Shown: positions 8,645 to 17,874 of the stretch, piece after piece
How the letters are laid out: every line of letters begins with the position of its first letter
Position numbering within the stretch: the first letter of the stretch is position 1
Source: Stagnihabitans sp043738565
GTDB lineage: Bacteria > Pseudomonadota > Alphaproteobacteria > Rhodobacterales > Rhodobacteraceae
Assembly (NCBI GenBank): GCA_043738565.1
Contig: JAYUGA010000257.1
Coordinates: forward strand, 1 to 54,962
DNA: 54,962 nucleotides
Direction of reading: 5' to 3'
The notes under the pieces: generated by a model
The model's database searches: none
What the model was told of the DNA's origin: nothing
Seen by the model: only the letters and a program-made list of their open reading frames with translations
Made by a program: the position numbers and the translations under genes

Positions 8645-9373
8645 ATGTCAGACGCCGAGCATAAGATCGCCTACACCCGCGTCATGCTGAAAATCTCGGG
8701 TGAGGCGCTGATGGGCGATCTGGGTTACGGCCTGCATCCCCCCACGGTACAGCGCATCGCATCCGAAGTGAAATCGGTGCATGATCTGGGCGTCGAAATC
8801 TGCATGGTGATCGGCGGCGGCAACATCTTTCGCGGGTTGCAAGGCTCGGCGCAGGGGATGGAGCGGACCACGGCGGATTACATGGGCATGCTGGCCACCG
8901 TGATGAACGCGCTGGCGATGCAATCGGCGCTGGAGGAAATCGGCGTCTTCACCCGGGTGATTTCCGCCATCCCGATGGATCAGGTTTGCGAGCCTTACAT
9001 CCGCCGCCGCGCCGTGCGGCATCTGGAGAAAAAGCGGGTCTGCATCTTTGCCGCAGGCACCGGCAATCCGTATTTCACCACCGATACCGCTGCCACACTG
9101 CGCGCCACGGAAATGGCCTGTCAGGCGATCTTTAAGGGAACCAAGGTGGACGGGGTCTATGACAAGGATCCCAAGAAACACCCCGACGCCAGGCGCTATC
9201 AGACGGTCAGCTACGACGAGGTTCTGCAAAAACACCTGGGCGTCATGGATGCCAGCGCCATCGCTCTGGCCCGCGACAACGACCTGCCGATCATCGTGTT
9301 CTCGCTGGACGAACCGGGCGGCTTCCGCGGGATATTGTCGGGGCAGGGCACCTACACGCGGGTTCAGGGCTGA
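8645..9373 (+). CDS. pyrH: UMP kinase PyrH
   Basis: A 242-residue amino-acid-kinase-fold enzyme that phosphorylates UMP to UDP in pyrimidine nucleotide synthesis, acting as a cytoplasmic hexamer. Recognisable motifs are the N-terminal RVMLKISGEALMGD, the glycine-rich VIGGGNIFRG, the central FAAGTGNPYFTTDTAA and GTKVDGVYDKDPKK. AGGGAAAAATC precedes the ATG. It opens the conserved series pyrH-frr-uppS-cdsA-dxr-rseP-bamA. The rpsB-tsf pair that often precedes pyrH is absent; miaA lies there instead. Confidence 0.97.
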   Translation: MSDAEHKIAYTRVMLKISGEALMGDLGYGLHPPTVQRIASEVKSVHDLGVEICMVIGGGNIFRGLQGSAQGMERTTADYMGMLATVMNALAMQSALEEIGVFTRVISAIPMDQVCEPYIRRRAVRHLEKKRVCIFAAGTGNPYFTTDTAATLRATEMACQAIFKGTKVDGVYDKDPKKHPDARRYQTVSYDEVLQKHLGVMDASAIALARDNDLPIIVFSLDEPGGFRGILSGQGTYTRVQG

Positions 9374-9378
9374 TCCTC

Positions 9379-9410
9379 AGGTAGGGAGCGTCCTATGACG
9401 CACCTACCTT
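9379..9410. terminator. Imperfect palindrome after pyrH
   Basis: AGGTAGG-GAGCGTC pairs with GACGC-ACCTACCT around a 4-base CTAT loop, a few bases after the pyrH stop. It resembles the perfect palindrome at 9-36 (shared core GCGTC..ATGACGCACCT). It probably ends or trims the pyrH transcript before frr. Confidence 0.55.
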
Positions 9411-9510
9411 GGGGTGGTGTTCGTAACTGCCGCCCCCCCTATACGCAACCCGCACCTTGCTGGTATAGAATTCCAAAAGCCCGTGCAGAGCCGCATGATT
9501 GAGGGACGAG

Positions 9511-10077
9511 ATGGCCGACGCTGATCTTGAAATCGACACCGACGCCATCCAGCGCCGGATGGATGGCGCGATGAACGCGCTGCGCACCGAATTCGCCAGC
9601 CTGCGCACCGGACGCGCCTCGGCGTCGATTGTCGAGCCGATCATGGTGGACGCCTATGGCCAGATGACGCCAATCAACCAGTTGGGCACTGTCAACGTGC
9701 CAGACCCGCGCATGGTCGTCATCAATGTCTGGGACAAGGCGATGGTCAGCAAGGTCGAAAAGGCGATCCGCGAAAGTGGCATCGGCATCAACCCGATCTC
9801 GGACGGCCCCTTGATCCGCCTGCCGATCCCCGAACTGAACGAGGAACGCCGCCGCCAGCTCTCCAAAGTGGCGGGCACCTATGCCGAAAACGCCAAAGTC
9901 GCCATTCGCAACGTGCGGCGCGACGGCATGGACCAGATCAAGAAGGCCAAAGCCGCCGGCATGGGCGAGGATGATCAGGAAATGTGGGTCGATGAAGTCC
10001 AGCAAATGACCGACAAGGCGATTGCCGCCGTGGACCGGGCGCTGGAAGGCAAGCAGCACGAAATCATGCAGGTCTGA
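9511..10077 (+). CDS. frr: Ribosome recycling factor
   Basis: A 188-residue translation factor that, with EF-G, splits post-termination ribosomes. The sequence shows typical RRF blocks: LRTGRASASIVEPIMVDAYG, NVWDKAMVSKVEKAIRESG, RLPIPELNEERRRQLSKVA and AKVAIRNVRRDGMDQIKKAK, ending in a helix. The start at 9511 is chosen because GAGGGACGAG lies just upstream and the family N-terminus fits; an in-frame ATG at 9499 would add four residues. It lies between pyrH and uppS as in most proteobacteria. Confidence 0.97.
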   Translation: MADADLEIDTDAIQRRMDGAMNALRTEFASLRTGRASASIVEPIMVDAYGQMTPINQLGTVNVPDPRMVVINVWDKAMVSKVEKAIRESGIGINPISDGPLIRLPIPELNEERRRQLSKVAGTYAENAKVAIRNVRRDGMDQIKKAKAAGMGEDDQEMWVDEVQQMTDKAIAAVDRALEGKQHEIMQV

Positions 10078-10094
10078 CCCGTGGCGTGCGGGCC

Positions 10095-10116
10095 AAAATT
10101 TTCGACGAAAACTTTT
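10095..10116. repeat. AT-rich hairpin between frr and uppS
   Basis: AATTTTCG and CGAAAAC(T)T flank a single A, giving a compact stem just after the frr stop. It resembles the 19-bp hairpins at 34696, 51613 and 51652 in build (AATTTT-C-G core). It lies inside an upstream extension of the uppS frame, which argues that uppS starts downstream of it. Confidence 0.45.
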
Positions 10117-10136
10117 CACTCGGGGCATTGTTTGAA

Positions 10137-10898
10137 ATGCGGCAAAAGAGGATGAGCGTGGGCTCTGGCAGCAAATCCGACCCGAAGGCCCGGCAGCTGG
10201 CCGAACACGTCGCCATCATCATGGATGGCAACGGGCGATGGGCCACCGAACGCGGCTGGCCGCGTCTGGTGGGCCACCGCAAAGGCGCCGAGCGCGTCAA
10301 GGAAATCGTGCGCTGCGCCCCGGATCTGGGCATCCGCTGGCTGACGATTTTCGCCTTTTCGACCGAGAACTGGAAACGCTCGACCGAGGAAGTGCTGGGC
10401 CTGATGTCGATCTTTGCCCGTTATATCGAGCGCGAAGCCGACAAGCTGGCGGCGGAATCGGTGCGGATGCGCTTCATCGGCGACCGATCAAGGCTCGACC
10501 CCAAACTGCAACGTCTTATGGCCGGGATCGAGGCGCGGACGGCGCCCTATTCGCGGCTGAACCTGACGGTGGCGATCAACTATGGCGGGCGGGACGAGCT
10601 GACCCGCGCGATCCGCGCCCTGACGGTTGAAGTGGCGGAGGGACGGCTTGGCCCCGATCAGATCGACGATGCGCTGATCGCGTCGCGGCTGGACACCGCC
10701 GATCTGCCCGACCCCGATCTGGTGATCCGCACCTCAGGTGAGGCCCGGACCTCCAACTTTCTGCCCTGGCAGGCGGCCTATGCCGAATACGAATTCACCC
10801 CGACGCTGTGGCCGGATTTCACGCCCGCCGAACTGGCCTCGATCGTCGCCCGGTTCGGCAACCGCGAGCGGCGGTTTGGCGGGGTCGCCACCGCATGA
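10137..10898 (+). CDS. uppS: Undecaprenyl diphosphate synthase (cis-prenyltransferase)
   Basis: A 253-residue enzyme that condenses isopentenyl diphosphate onto farnesyl diphosphate to make the C55 lipid carrier for peptidoglycan and polysaccharide synthesis. The catalytic N-terminal motif HVAIIMDGNGRWA, FSTENWKRS, and the C-terminal DLVIRTSGEARTSNFLPWQ and ERRFGG are all present. The start is uncertain: ATG 10137 or ATG 10152. Neither has an ideal ribosome site, and the frame is open back to 10086, but the hairpin at 10095 makes a start there unlikely. The stop overlaps the cdsA ATG (ATGA). Confidence 0.95.
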   Translation: MRQKRMSVGSGSKSDPKARQLAEHVAIIMDGNGRWATERGWPRLVGHRKGAERVKEIVRCAPDLGIRWLTIFAFSTENWKRSTEEVLGLMSIFARYIEREADKLAAESVRMRFIGDRSRLDPKLQRLMAGIEARTAPYSRLNLTVAINYGGRDELTRAIRALTVEVAEGRLGPDQIDDALIASRLDTADLPDPDLVIRTSGEARTSNFLPWQAAYAEYEFTPTLWPDFTPAELASIVARFGNRERRFGGVATA

Positions 10899-11692
10899 GC
10901 CAGCGTGCGGGTCGATGGGCAGATCTGCGAGTCAGGGTGGCATCGGGGCTGGTGATGATCACCATCGGCGCGGTGGCGACGTTCGAAGGCGGTTACTTCT
11001 TTCGCGCAGCCGTGCTGGTGGTTTTTGCTGCGATGATCTGGGAACTGGCCGGAATGACCGCCAAACCGCCCCAAGCCGTGCGGCTTGGTCTGGCCGGTTT
11101 GGCGGCGTTGAGTCTTTTGGCAAACATGACCGTGGCACCCCCGCCGTTGGGGCTGGCGTTGGTGGTGCTGCCGCCTTTGGGCTTGTTTCTGACACCGCGC
11201 GGCGACCGGGCGGTGATCGCGGGTTATGCGCTGCTGATCCTGCTGTCGGGCGTCGGGTTTTTGGCGTTGCGACATCAGGGGGCGCTGGTGTTTTTGTGGA
11301 TCATTCTGGTCGTGGTCGTTTCTGACACGCTTGGCTATTTCGCGGGGCGGCTGTTGGGGGGGCCAAAGTTCTGGCCGCAGGTCAGCCCGAAAAAGACCTG
11401 GTCCGGCACGGTGGCGGGCTGGGTTGGGGCGGCTGTAGTCGGGCTGGTCTTTGTGGTCACGGGGGCTGCGGGCTGGGGGATCTTGATCTTTTCGCCGCTG
11501 GTCGCGCTGGCCGGGCAGATGGGTGACATTCTGGAAAGCTGGATCAAGCGGCGGGCCGGGGTCAAGGATGCCTCGGCGCTGATCCCCGGGCATGGCGGAG
11601 TGCTGGACCGGTTTGACGCGCTGATCGGCGCGGTTCTGGCGGTGATCGTAATCGCGCAGGTCATTCCGCTGCCATTCGGGATGGCGGGTTAG
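10895..11692 (+). CDS. cdsA: Phosphatidate cytidylyltransferase CdsA
   Basis: A 265-residue integral membrane enzyme that makes CDP-diacylglycerol from CTP and phosphatidic acid, the branch point of phospholipid synthesis. Multiple hydrophobic helices are visible. The C-terminal family signature is intact: SWIKRR, then VKDASALIPGHGGVLDR, with the metal-binding residues of KD, HGG and DR. It starts within the last four bases of uppS (ATGA), implying translational coupling. The extended upstream frame from 10808 overlaps uppS and is not used. Confidence 0.96.
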   Translation: MSQRAGRWADLRVRVASGLVMITIGAVATFEGGYFFRAAVLVVFAAMIWELAGMTAKPPQAVRLGLAGLAALSLLANMTVAPPPLGLALVVLPPLGLFLTPRGDRAVIAGYALLILLSGVGFLALRHQGALVFLWIILVVVVSDTLGYFAGRLLGGPKFWPQVSPKKTWSGTVAGWVGAAVVGLVFVVTGAAGWGILIFSPLVALAGQMGDILESWIKRRAGVKDASALIPGHGGVLDRFDALIGAVLAVIVIAQVIPLPFGMAG

Positions 11693-11693
11693 G

Positions 11694-12875
11694 ATGCGGC
11701 GGATTTCGGTGTTCGGCGTCACATGCTCGGTTGGGGAAAGCACCTTTGATCTGCTGATGCGCCAAGGCGGGCCAGAGGTGTTCCACACCGTGGCGCTGAG
11801 CGGCGGGCGCAATGTGGCACGGCTGGCGGTGATGGCGCGGGCGCTTGGGGCCGAGATTGCGGTTTGTGCCGATGAGGCGACGCTGCCCGGCGTGCGCGAG
11901 GCGCTGGCCGGATCGGGGATTGACTGTGCCGCCGGGGCGGGGGCGATTGCCGAGGCGGCGGCGCGGCCTGCCAATTGGGTGATGTCGGCGATTGTGGGCG
12001 CGGCGGGCCTGCAACCGAGGCTGAAGGCGCTGGAGCAGGGCGCGACGCTGGCCTTGGCCAACAAGGAAAGTCTGGTGACGGCGGGACCGCTGATGCTGGC
12101 GACGGCGGCGGCGCATGGTGGGCGCATCCTGCCGGTGGACAGCGAACATTCGGCGATCTTTCAGGCGCTGGTCGGCGAGGATATCGCCTCGGTCAAGCGC
12201 ATCATCCTGACCGCCTCTGGCGGCGCATTGCGCGACTGGCCGATGGCGCGGCTGGCGCAGGCGACCCTTGCGGACACTGTGACCCATCCCAACTGGGCCA
12301 TGGGGCAACGGATCACCATCGACAGCGCGTCCATGTTTAACAAAGCCTTGGAGGTCATTGAAACCCGGGAGTTTTTCGGGATTGAGCCGGATCAGATCGA
12401 GGTGATCATCCACCCCGAATCGCTGGTGCATTCGCTGGTCGGCTACCGCGACGGCGCGATCATGGCGCATCTGGGGGCACCTGATATGCGCCATGCCATC
12501 GGCTATGCGCTGAACTGGCCCGCGCGGCAGGCGCTGCCGGTGGCGCGGCTGGACCTGGCGCAAGTGGGCGCGCTGACCTTCCGGGCACCCGACCTTGACC
12601 GCTATCCGGCGCTGCGGCTGGCGCGCGAGGTGATGGCGGTGCGCGGGCTGGCGGGGGCTGCCTTCAAAGCCGCCAAGGAAGTGGCGCTGGATCAGTTCAT
12701 CGCGGGCGGCATCGGGTTCATGGATATGGCCCGTCTTGTCGAGGCCACGCTTGCCCGAGTTTCGGCCCGCGTCAGCCTTGGAAAAGCCGCCTCGGGTCTT
12801 GAGGATGTGGTAGAGATCGACCACGTTGCCCGTAGGCAAGCGGTTGAGGCGGCGCAAAGAATGCGGCTAGGTTAG
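11694..12875 (+). CDS. dxr: 1-deoxy-D-xylulose 5-phosphate reductoisomerase
   Basis: A 393-residue enzyme converting DXP to MEP with NADPH in the non-mevalonate isoprenoid pathway, supplying precursors to UppS. Diagnostic blocks are NKESLVTAG, LPVDSEHSAIFQ (metal-binding Asp and Glu), LTASGGALRDWP and the NKALEVIE segment. The start lies one base after the cdsA stop. Oddity: the N-terminal NADPH loop, normally GxTGSxG, reads GVTCSVG (codons 8-14), with Cys for the central Gly. That is one GGC-to-TGC change away from consensus and may be a sequence error or real variation. Confidence 0.95.
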   Translation: MRRISVFGVTCSVGESTFDLLMRQGGPEVFHTVALSGGRNVARLAVMARALGAEIAVCADEATLPGVREALAGSGIDCAAGAGAIAEAAARPANWVMSAIVGAAGLQPRLKALEQGATLALANKESLVTAGPLMLATAAAHGGRILPVDSEHSAIFQALVGEDIASVKRIILTASGGALRDWPMARLAQATLADTVTHPNWAMGQRITIDSASMFNKALEVIETREFFGIEPDQIEVIIHPESLVHSLVGYRDGAIMAHLGAPDMRHAIGYALNWPARQALPVARLDLAQVGALTFRAPDLDRYPALRLAREVMAVRGLAGAAFKAAKEVALDQFIAGGIGFMDMARLVEATLARVSARVSLGKAASGLEDVVEIDHVARRQAVEAAQRMRLG

Positions 12876-12885
12876 GGGCGGTAAT

Positions 12886-14238
12886 TTGGATCTTTCGGGA
12901 ATGGTATCCGCTTTTGGCGGCACGGCTTTGACGGCGCTGTCTTTCATAGCGGCGTTGCTGGTCATCGTGGCAGTCCACGAATTCGGGCATTACATCATTG
13001 GCCGTTGGTGCGGCATCCAGGCCGAGGTGTTCTCGCTTGGCTTCGGGCCGAAACTGATGTCGCGCGTCGACAAACACGGCACCCGCTGGCAGATCGCCGT
13101 GCTGCCGTTTGGCGGCTATGTGCGGTTTCTGGGTGATTCAGATGCATCTTCCCGGCCTGATGCCAGCGGAATGGCCGGGCTGAGCGCCGAAGAACGCCGC
13201 CATTCGATGCATGGTGCCCCGCTGTGGGCGCGGTCAGCCACGGTGATTGCAGGGCCGGCCTTCAACATCGCGCTGACGCTGCTCTTATTCTTCGGCACCA
13301 TCCTCTACACCGGGGTTGCGGTGGACGAGCCGGTGATCGGGTCGTTGCGCGCGCTGCCGTCCGAGCAGCAGAATCTGCAAGTCGGCGACCGGATTCTGGC
13401 GTTGAACGGCACAGAAACCCCTGATCTTACAACATTTTTCAAGGTGGCCGACAAACTTGGGCCGCTTCCGACGGTCGCCTATGAGATCCAGCGCGGCGCT
13501 GCCAGACTGACGGTGCAGGCGTCGCATCCGCTGCCGCCGGTGGCGGCCGCAGTCTATCCCGATTCTGCCGCCCTCGATGCCGGGTTGCAGGCGGGCGATG
13601 TGATCATCACGGCGGCGGGCCAGCCGATCGCCACCTTCGCGCAACTGCCCGCGCTGGTCGAGGCGACGGCGGGCCAGCCGATCCCGCTGACGGTGTGGCG
13701 CGATGGCAAGACCTTCGATCTGTCGCTGACCCCGCGCCGCCGCGACCTGCCCACCGCCGATGGCGGGTTCGAGACGCGCTGGCTGATCGGTCTGTCCGGC
13801 GGTGCCTTGTTTGACCCGCAAATCCGCGAACCGGGTCTGGGCGAGGCGGCCAAACTGTCGTGGAACCAGAGCTGGTACATGCTGAAAACCACAATATCCG
13901 GGATTGCTCACATCGCCACGGGAAAGATTTCAACCTGCAATCTTAGCGGACCCATAGGGATGGGAAAAGTCGCAGGAGCAGCGGCTCGCGAAGGCTTCAC
14001 TGCGTTCTTGCGAATCGTTGCGATCTTTTCACTCTCCATTGGCATCCTGAACCTGTTCCCGATCCCGGTGCTTGATGGCGGCCATCTGGTGTTTCACATC
14101 TGGGAGGCGACGACAGGGCGACAGCCCAATCCCCGCGTGATGCAAGTGCTGATGTCGGTCGGTCTGTTCCTTCTCATCGCGCTCATGGCTTTTGCTACAT
14201 CGCGTGACACGCTTCCCGGGTCGTTGACCGGTTGCTGA
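12886..14238 (+). CDS. rseP: RIP metalloprotease RseP (site-2 protease)
   Basis: A 450-residue inner-membrane zinc protease of the M50 family that cuts anti-sigma factors and signal-peptide remnants within the membrane. The zinc motif HEFGH lies in the first transmembrane helix (about residues 30-34), followed by two PDZ-like regions (about 125-290) and the C-terminal NLFPIPVLDGGHL carrying the third metal ligand. The chosen start is TTG 12886, because AGGGGCGG precedes it; ATG 12901 lacks spacing to a ribosome site. It sits between dxr and bamA, as in most alphaproteobacteria. Confidence 0.95.
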   Translation: MDLSGMVSAFGGTALTALSFIAALLVIVAVHEFGHYIIGRWCGIQAEVFSLGFGPKLMSRVDKHGTRWQIAVLPFGGYVRFLGDSDASSRPDASGMAGLSAEERRHSMHGAPLWARSATVIAGPAFNIALTLLLFFGTILYTGVAVDEPVIGSLRALPSEQQNLQVGDRILALNGTETPDLTTFFKVADKLGPLPTVAYEIQRGAARLTVQASHPLPPVAAAVYPDSAALDAGLQAGDVIITAAGQPIATFAQLPALVEATAGQPIPLTVWRDGKTFDLSLTPRRRDLPTADGGFETRWLIGLSGGALFDPQIREPGLGEAAKLSWNQSWYMLKTTISGIAHIATGKISTCNLSGPIGMGKVAGAAAREGFTAFLRIVAIFSLSIGILNLFPIPVLDGGHLVFHIWEATTGRQPNPRVMQVLMSVGLFLLIALMAFATSRDTLPGSLTGC

Positions 14239-14335
14239 CCCTGCCAAACCCCGACCGGCATTGGCTTCCTAAAAAACTATCCACAGGTTTTTGGTGCCGG
14301 TCTGCCAGAGGGGCGCACCGCCGCATCTTGTGGTT

Positions 14336-14364
14336 TTGACAAGCCGCGCCCAAGCCGATAGTCA
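14336..14364 (+). promoter_or_regulatory. Candidate promoter for bamA
   Basis: A perfect -35 TTGACA (14336-14341) is followed after 17 bases by TAGTCA (14359-14364), about 32 bases before the bamA ATG. The -10 is weak. The 158-bp gap after rseP is the widest inside the envelope cluster, so an internal promoter here is plausible. Confidence 0.4.
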
Positions 14365-14396
14365 GGCTGGAACGGGTTCAGATAGCGGGGCAGGTC

Positions 14397-16787
14397 ATGC
14401 AGGTTAACACGGGTGCCAGGGCTGCCACGGCATTGTCAAAGCTGGGCGTGCCTCGCGCGGCCCTTGTGGTGCTGTTCTTCTGCTTTGCCGCGCTTGGCGC
14501 CGCAACTTTTGCCCCCGCCCCCGCAATGGCCCAAAGTTACACCTTCAACGCCGTCAAGATCGAGGGCAACCAGCGGGTCGATGCCGCCACGATCCTGTCC
14601 TATGCCGCAATCGGCAAGGGCAAGGCCATCACGGCGGCGGCGCTGAACGACGCCTACCAGCGCATTGCGGCCTCGGGCCTGTTTGAAAAGATCGAACTGC
14701 TGCCGCAGGGTGGCACGCTGGTGGTCCGCGTCACCGAATATCCGATGCTGAACGTGGTCGATTATCAGGGCAACGACCGCGTCAAGGACGAGGCGCTGAT
14801 CGCCGTCACCAAATCGCGCGGGCGTCTGGTCTATTCCCCGGCCCAGGCCGAGGCGGATGCCGCAGCCATCACCGACCTCTACCGCGTCAAGGGCCGCATG
14901 GCCGCTACCGTCACACCGCGCATCATCCGCCGCGCTGACAACCGCGTCGATCTGGTGTTCGAGATTGCCGAAGGCGTTGTGGCAGAGGTGCAGCGCCTGA
15001 ACTTTGTCGGCAACCAGGCGTTTTCGGACTACCGCCTGCGCCAGATCCTGCAAACCAAACAGGCGGGCATTCTGCACCAGTTGATCCAGCGGGATACATT
15101 CGTGTCCGGCCGGCTGGACCTCGACAAGCAACTGCTCAAGGATTTCTACCTGTCGCGCGGCTATCTTGATTTCCAGGTGCTGGATGCTTCGGCCAATTAC
15201 GCCCGCGAACGCGACGCGACCTTTCTGACCTTCACCATCCGCGAGGGCCAGAGCTTCAAGATCGGCAAAGTCAGCACGACTTCCGAAGTGGACGGTGTTG
15301 ATGCGGCCGAGTTTGACAAGATCAGGCGGTTGCGCAGCGGCGTCACCTATTCGCCCAACATCATCGACAACAATGTGGCGGCGATGGAATCGCTGGCGCT
15401 GAAAAAGGGTCTGAACTTCATCCGGGTCGATCCCCGCATCACCCGCAATGACCGCGATGGAACGCTGGACGTGACCTTCGCCATCACCAAAGGCGAAAAG
15501 GTCTTTGTCGAGCGCATCGACATCGAGGGCAACAAAACCACGCTCGACAGCGTGGTGCGGCGGCAGTTCCGCACCGTGGAAGGCGACCCGTTCAACCCGC
15601 GCGAAATTCGGCAGGCCGCCGAGCGCATCCGGGCTTTGGGCTATTTCTCGGATGTGCAGGTCAACAGTGCTGCCGGAGCCGGGGCCGATCAGACCGTCGT
15701 CAAGGTCGAAGTCGTCGAACAGCCGACCGGATCGCTCAGCTTGGGTGCGACCTATGGCGTGTCTTCGGGCTTTGGGCTGAACATCGGCTTTGCCGAGACC
15801 AACTTTCTGGGCCGGGGCCAAAGCCTGAAGATCAATGTGCAGAACGGTGGTTCCAGCCTGAATTCCAACATCCAGTTCATCGAACCGGCTTTCCTGGGCC
15901 GTGACCTGCAATTTGGCTTCAGCGGCATCTATGCCAAGACCAGCCATGACAACGCCAACTACGACACGCGCAGCATCTCGCTGTCGCCGTCGATCGAGTT
16001 TCCGATCAGCGATTTCGGCCGGCTGGGGCTGAACTACAAGATTTCCAAAGACACGCTGGACAATGTCGATGGCCCGGTCGTCGATGATCCCGCCACGTCT
16101 GCGGACGAAACCTCGAACGGGTCGTCGGCCATCCTGCTGAGCGAAGAGGGCACACGGGTCACGTCGAGCGTCGGCTACAACTATGCCTACGACAACCGGG
16201 CCTCGGGTCTGCACCCGAAGGGCGGCATCTTGCTGCGGTTCAGTCAGGATTTCGCCGGGCTTGGCGGCGACACCACCTATGTCTCGACCCAGGCGCTGGC
16301 GCTGGCGGAAACCAAGGTCTTCAATGATCAGGTTGACCTGCGGGCGATTTTTGAAGGCGGTGTCGTGCAGGGCATTGGCGGCTATTCCCCGCGGGTGACC
16401 GAACGGTTCTTCGGCAATGGCAAGCTGCGTGGCTTCCAGCCCAACGGCGTGGGGCCGCGTGATCTGGGGGCAACCAACAGGGATGCGCTTGGCGGCAATA
16501 TCTATGCCGTTGCCCATCTGGAAACCGATTTCCCGCTGGGTCTGCCCGAAGAATACGGCATCAATGGCGGCGCGTTCCTGGATATAGGCTCGGTCTGGGG
16601 GCTGGACAACACCGCCGGAACTGGCGGCGCGGTGGACGACAGCATGCGCATCCGGTCGGTGATCGGTCTGTCGATCCTGTGGAAAACCCCGATCGGGCCG
16701 CTGCGGCTGAACTTCACCCGGGCGCTCAAGAAGGAAAGCTATGACAAAGAGCAGACCTTCGATCTGACCATCGCGACCAAGTTCTGA
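14397..16787 (+). CDS. bamA: Outer membrane assembly factor BamA
   Basis: A 796-residue outer membrane protein that folds and inserts other beta-barrel proteins. A signal peptide with cleavage near PAMA-Q (about residue 45) is followed by POTRA repeats from about residue 48 to 370 (FNAVKIEGNQRVDAATI; VQRLNFVGNQAFSDY; VERIDIEGNKTT) and a C-terminal barrel. The barrel has the conserved VRGF-like loop, here LRGFQPNGVGPRD, and ends in F, the usual outer membrane signature. Its stop TGA shares its A with the skp ATG. Length is normal for the family. Confidence 0.97.
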   Translation: MQVNTGARAATALSKLGVPRAALVVLFFCFAALGAATFAPAPAMAQSYTFNAVKIEGNQRVDAATILSYAAIGKGKAITAAALNDAYQRIAASGLFEKIELLPQGGTLVVRVTEYPMLNVVDYQGNDRVKDEALIAVTKSRGRLVYSPAQAEADAAAITDLYRVKGRMAATVTPRIIRRADNRVDLVFEIAEGVVAEVQRLNFVGNQAFSDYRLRQILQTKQAGILHQLIQRDTFVSGRLDLDKQLLKDFYLSRGYLDFQVLDASANYARERDATFLTFTIREGQSFKIGKVSTTSEVDGVDAAEFDKIRRLRSGVTYSPNIIDNNVAAMESLALKKGLNFIRVDPRITRNDRDGTLDVTFAITKGEKVFVERIDIEGNKTTLDSVVRRQFRTVEGDPFNPREIRQAAERIRALGYFSDVQVNSAAGAGADQTVVKVEVVEQPTGSLSLGATYGVSSGFGLNIGFAETNFLGRGQSLKINVQNGGSSLNSNIQFIEPAFLGRDLQFGFSGIYAKTSHDNANYDTRSISLSPSIEFPISDFGRLGLNYKISKDTLDNVDGPVVDDPATSADETSNGSSAILLSEEGTRVTSSVGYNYAYDNRASGLHPKGGILLRFSQDFAGLGGDTTYVSTQALALAETKVFNDQVDLRAIFEGGVVQGIGGYSPRVTERFFGNGKLRGFQPNGVGPRDLGATNRDALGGNIYAVAHLETDFPLGLPEEYGINGGAFLDIGSVWGLDNTAGTGGAVDDSMRIRSVIGLSILWKTPIGPLRLNFTRALKKESYDKEQTFDLTIATKF

Positions 16788-17350
16788 TGCGGGTTGCGGC
16801 GGCTCTGGTCGTCGGTCTGGTGGGGATGATGGCCTTGGGTTGGCTGGCTCCGCTGGCCGCCCAGACCACCGCCCCGCCCCAGATCCTGACCCTGAATCAG
16901 GACCGGCTGTACAGCGGATCGCTGTACGGCAAGGCGCTGGAGGCGAAATCGCTGGCAGCGACGCAAGCGCTGGCCGCCGCGAATCGCAAGATCGAGGCGG
17001 ATCTGTCCACCGAGGAGGCGGCGCTGACCGACCAGCGCAAGACGGTGACGCCCGCGGCGTTTCAGGCCCTGGCCGATGCGTTTGACGCCAAGGTCGAGAA
17101 AATTCGTGCCGAGCAAGAAGCCAAGGCCACCGCGCTGAAAACCAGCCGCGACGCCGGGCGCAAGCTGTTTTTTGATGCCGCGGTGCCGGTCATGGCCGAG
17201 TTGATGCGCCAGAACGGCGCCTATGCAATTCTGAACCGCGACGCGGTGATCCTGTCGTTTGACGCGATCGACGTGACCGACCGCGCCATCGCCGAACTGG
17301 ACATCAAACTGGGCGACGGCTCCGGACCACCCGCGCCTCCCAAGCCCTGA
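16787..17350 (+). CDS. skp: Periplasmic chaperone, OmpH/Skp family
   Basis: A 187-residue secreted protein of the Skp/OmpH family, which escorts unfolded outer membrane proteins to the BAM complex. A signal peptide (hydrophobic residues 3-20, cleavage near LAAQ) is followed by ILTLNQDRLYSGSLYGKA and a long charged helical region rich in A, K, E and R, as in the Skp tentacles. The start overlaps bamA by one base, indicating a shared transcript. Sequence identity in this family is low, so the call rests on layout and neighbourhood as much as residues. Confidence 0.85.
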   Translation: MRVAAALVVGLVGMMALGWLAPLAAQTTAPPQILTLNQDRLYSGSLYGKALEAKSLAATQALAAANRKIEADLSTEEAALTDQRKTVTPAAFQALADAFDAKVEKIRAEQEAKATALKTSRDAGRKLFFDAAVPVMAELMRQNGAYAILNRDAVILSFDAIDVTDRAIAELDIKLGDGSGPPAPPKP

Positions 17351-17414
17351 CGCCCGTTGTCTCGTCCCGCCCAAGTTGTTAGTCAGGCCCAATGGCCTTT
17401 GCCAAGGAGCGACC

Positions 17415-17873
17415 ATGTCTGACCCGATCCGCGATGCCGACCTTGCCCTGATCCAGCGCATCATCCCGCACCGCTATCCGTTCCTGCTGATCGACAAGGT
17501 GCGCGACATCGTGGCGGGGGAAAGCTGTGTCGGCATCAAGAATGTCACCAACAACGAACCGCATTTTCAGGGCCACTTCCCCGACATGCCGATCATGCCC
17601 GGCGTGATGATCATCGAGGCGATGGCGCAGACTTCGGGCGTGCTGGTCGGCGTCACGATGGGGCTGGTCGACAAACAGGCCAAGGTGTTCTTCATGGGCG
17701 TCGATGGCGTGAAGTTCCGCCGCAAAGTGGTGCCGGGCGATGTGCTGGAGCTGCATGTCAAGGCGCTGCGTGGCGGTGGCCGTGTCTGGAAATTCGAGGG
17801 CCGCGCCACGGTGGACGGCGATCTGGCCACCGAAGCCACTTTCACCGCCATGTTCGACCTGCCCAAGACCTGA
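17415..17873 (+). CDS. fabZ: 3-hydroxyacyl-ACP dehydratase FabZ
   Basis: A 152-residue hot-dog-fold dehydratase of fatty acid elongation that also balances 3-hydroxyacyl chains used by LpxA. The catalytic His sits in HFQGHFPDMPIMPG and the Glu in GVMIIEAMAQTSG; the N-terminal IIPHRYPFLLID is typical. The start at 17415 follows AAGGAGCGACC; an upstream TTG frame from 17376 lacks family sequence. It follows skp directly. In many Gram-negatives lpxD lies between them, but not here. Confidence 0.96.
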   Translation: MSDPIRDADLALIQRIIPHRYPFLLIDKVRDIVAGESCVGIKNVTNNEPHFQGHFPDMPIMPGVMIIEAMAQTSGVLVGVTMGLVDKQAKVFFMGVDGVKFRRKVVPGDVLELHVKALRGGGRVWKFEGRATVDGDLATEATFTAMFDLPKT

Positions 17874-17874
17874 C

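Noticed and set aside
10086..10136. Upstream extension of uppS to an ATG at 10086
   Set aside because: The segment contains the AT-rich hairpin at 10095 and encodes no family sequence; the later ATGs fit the family length.
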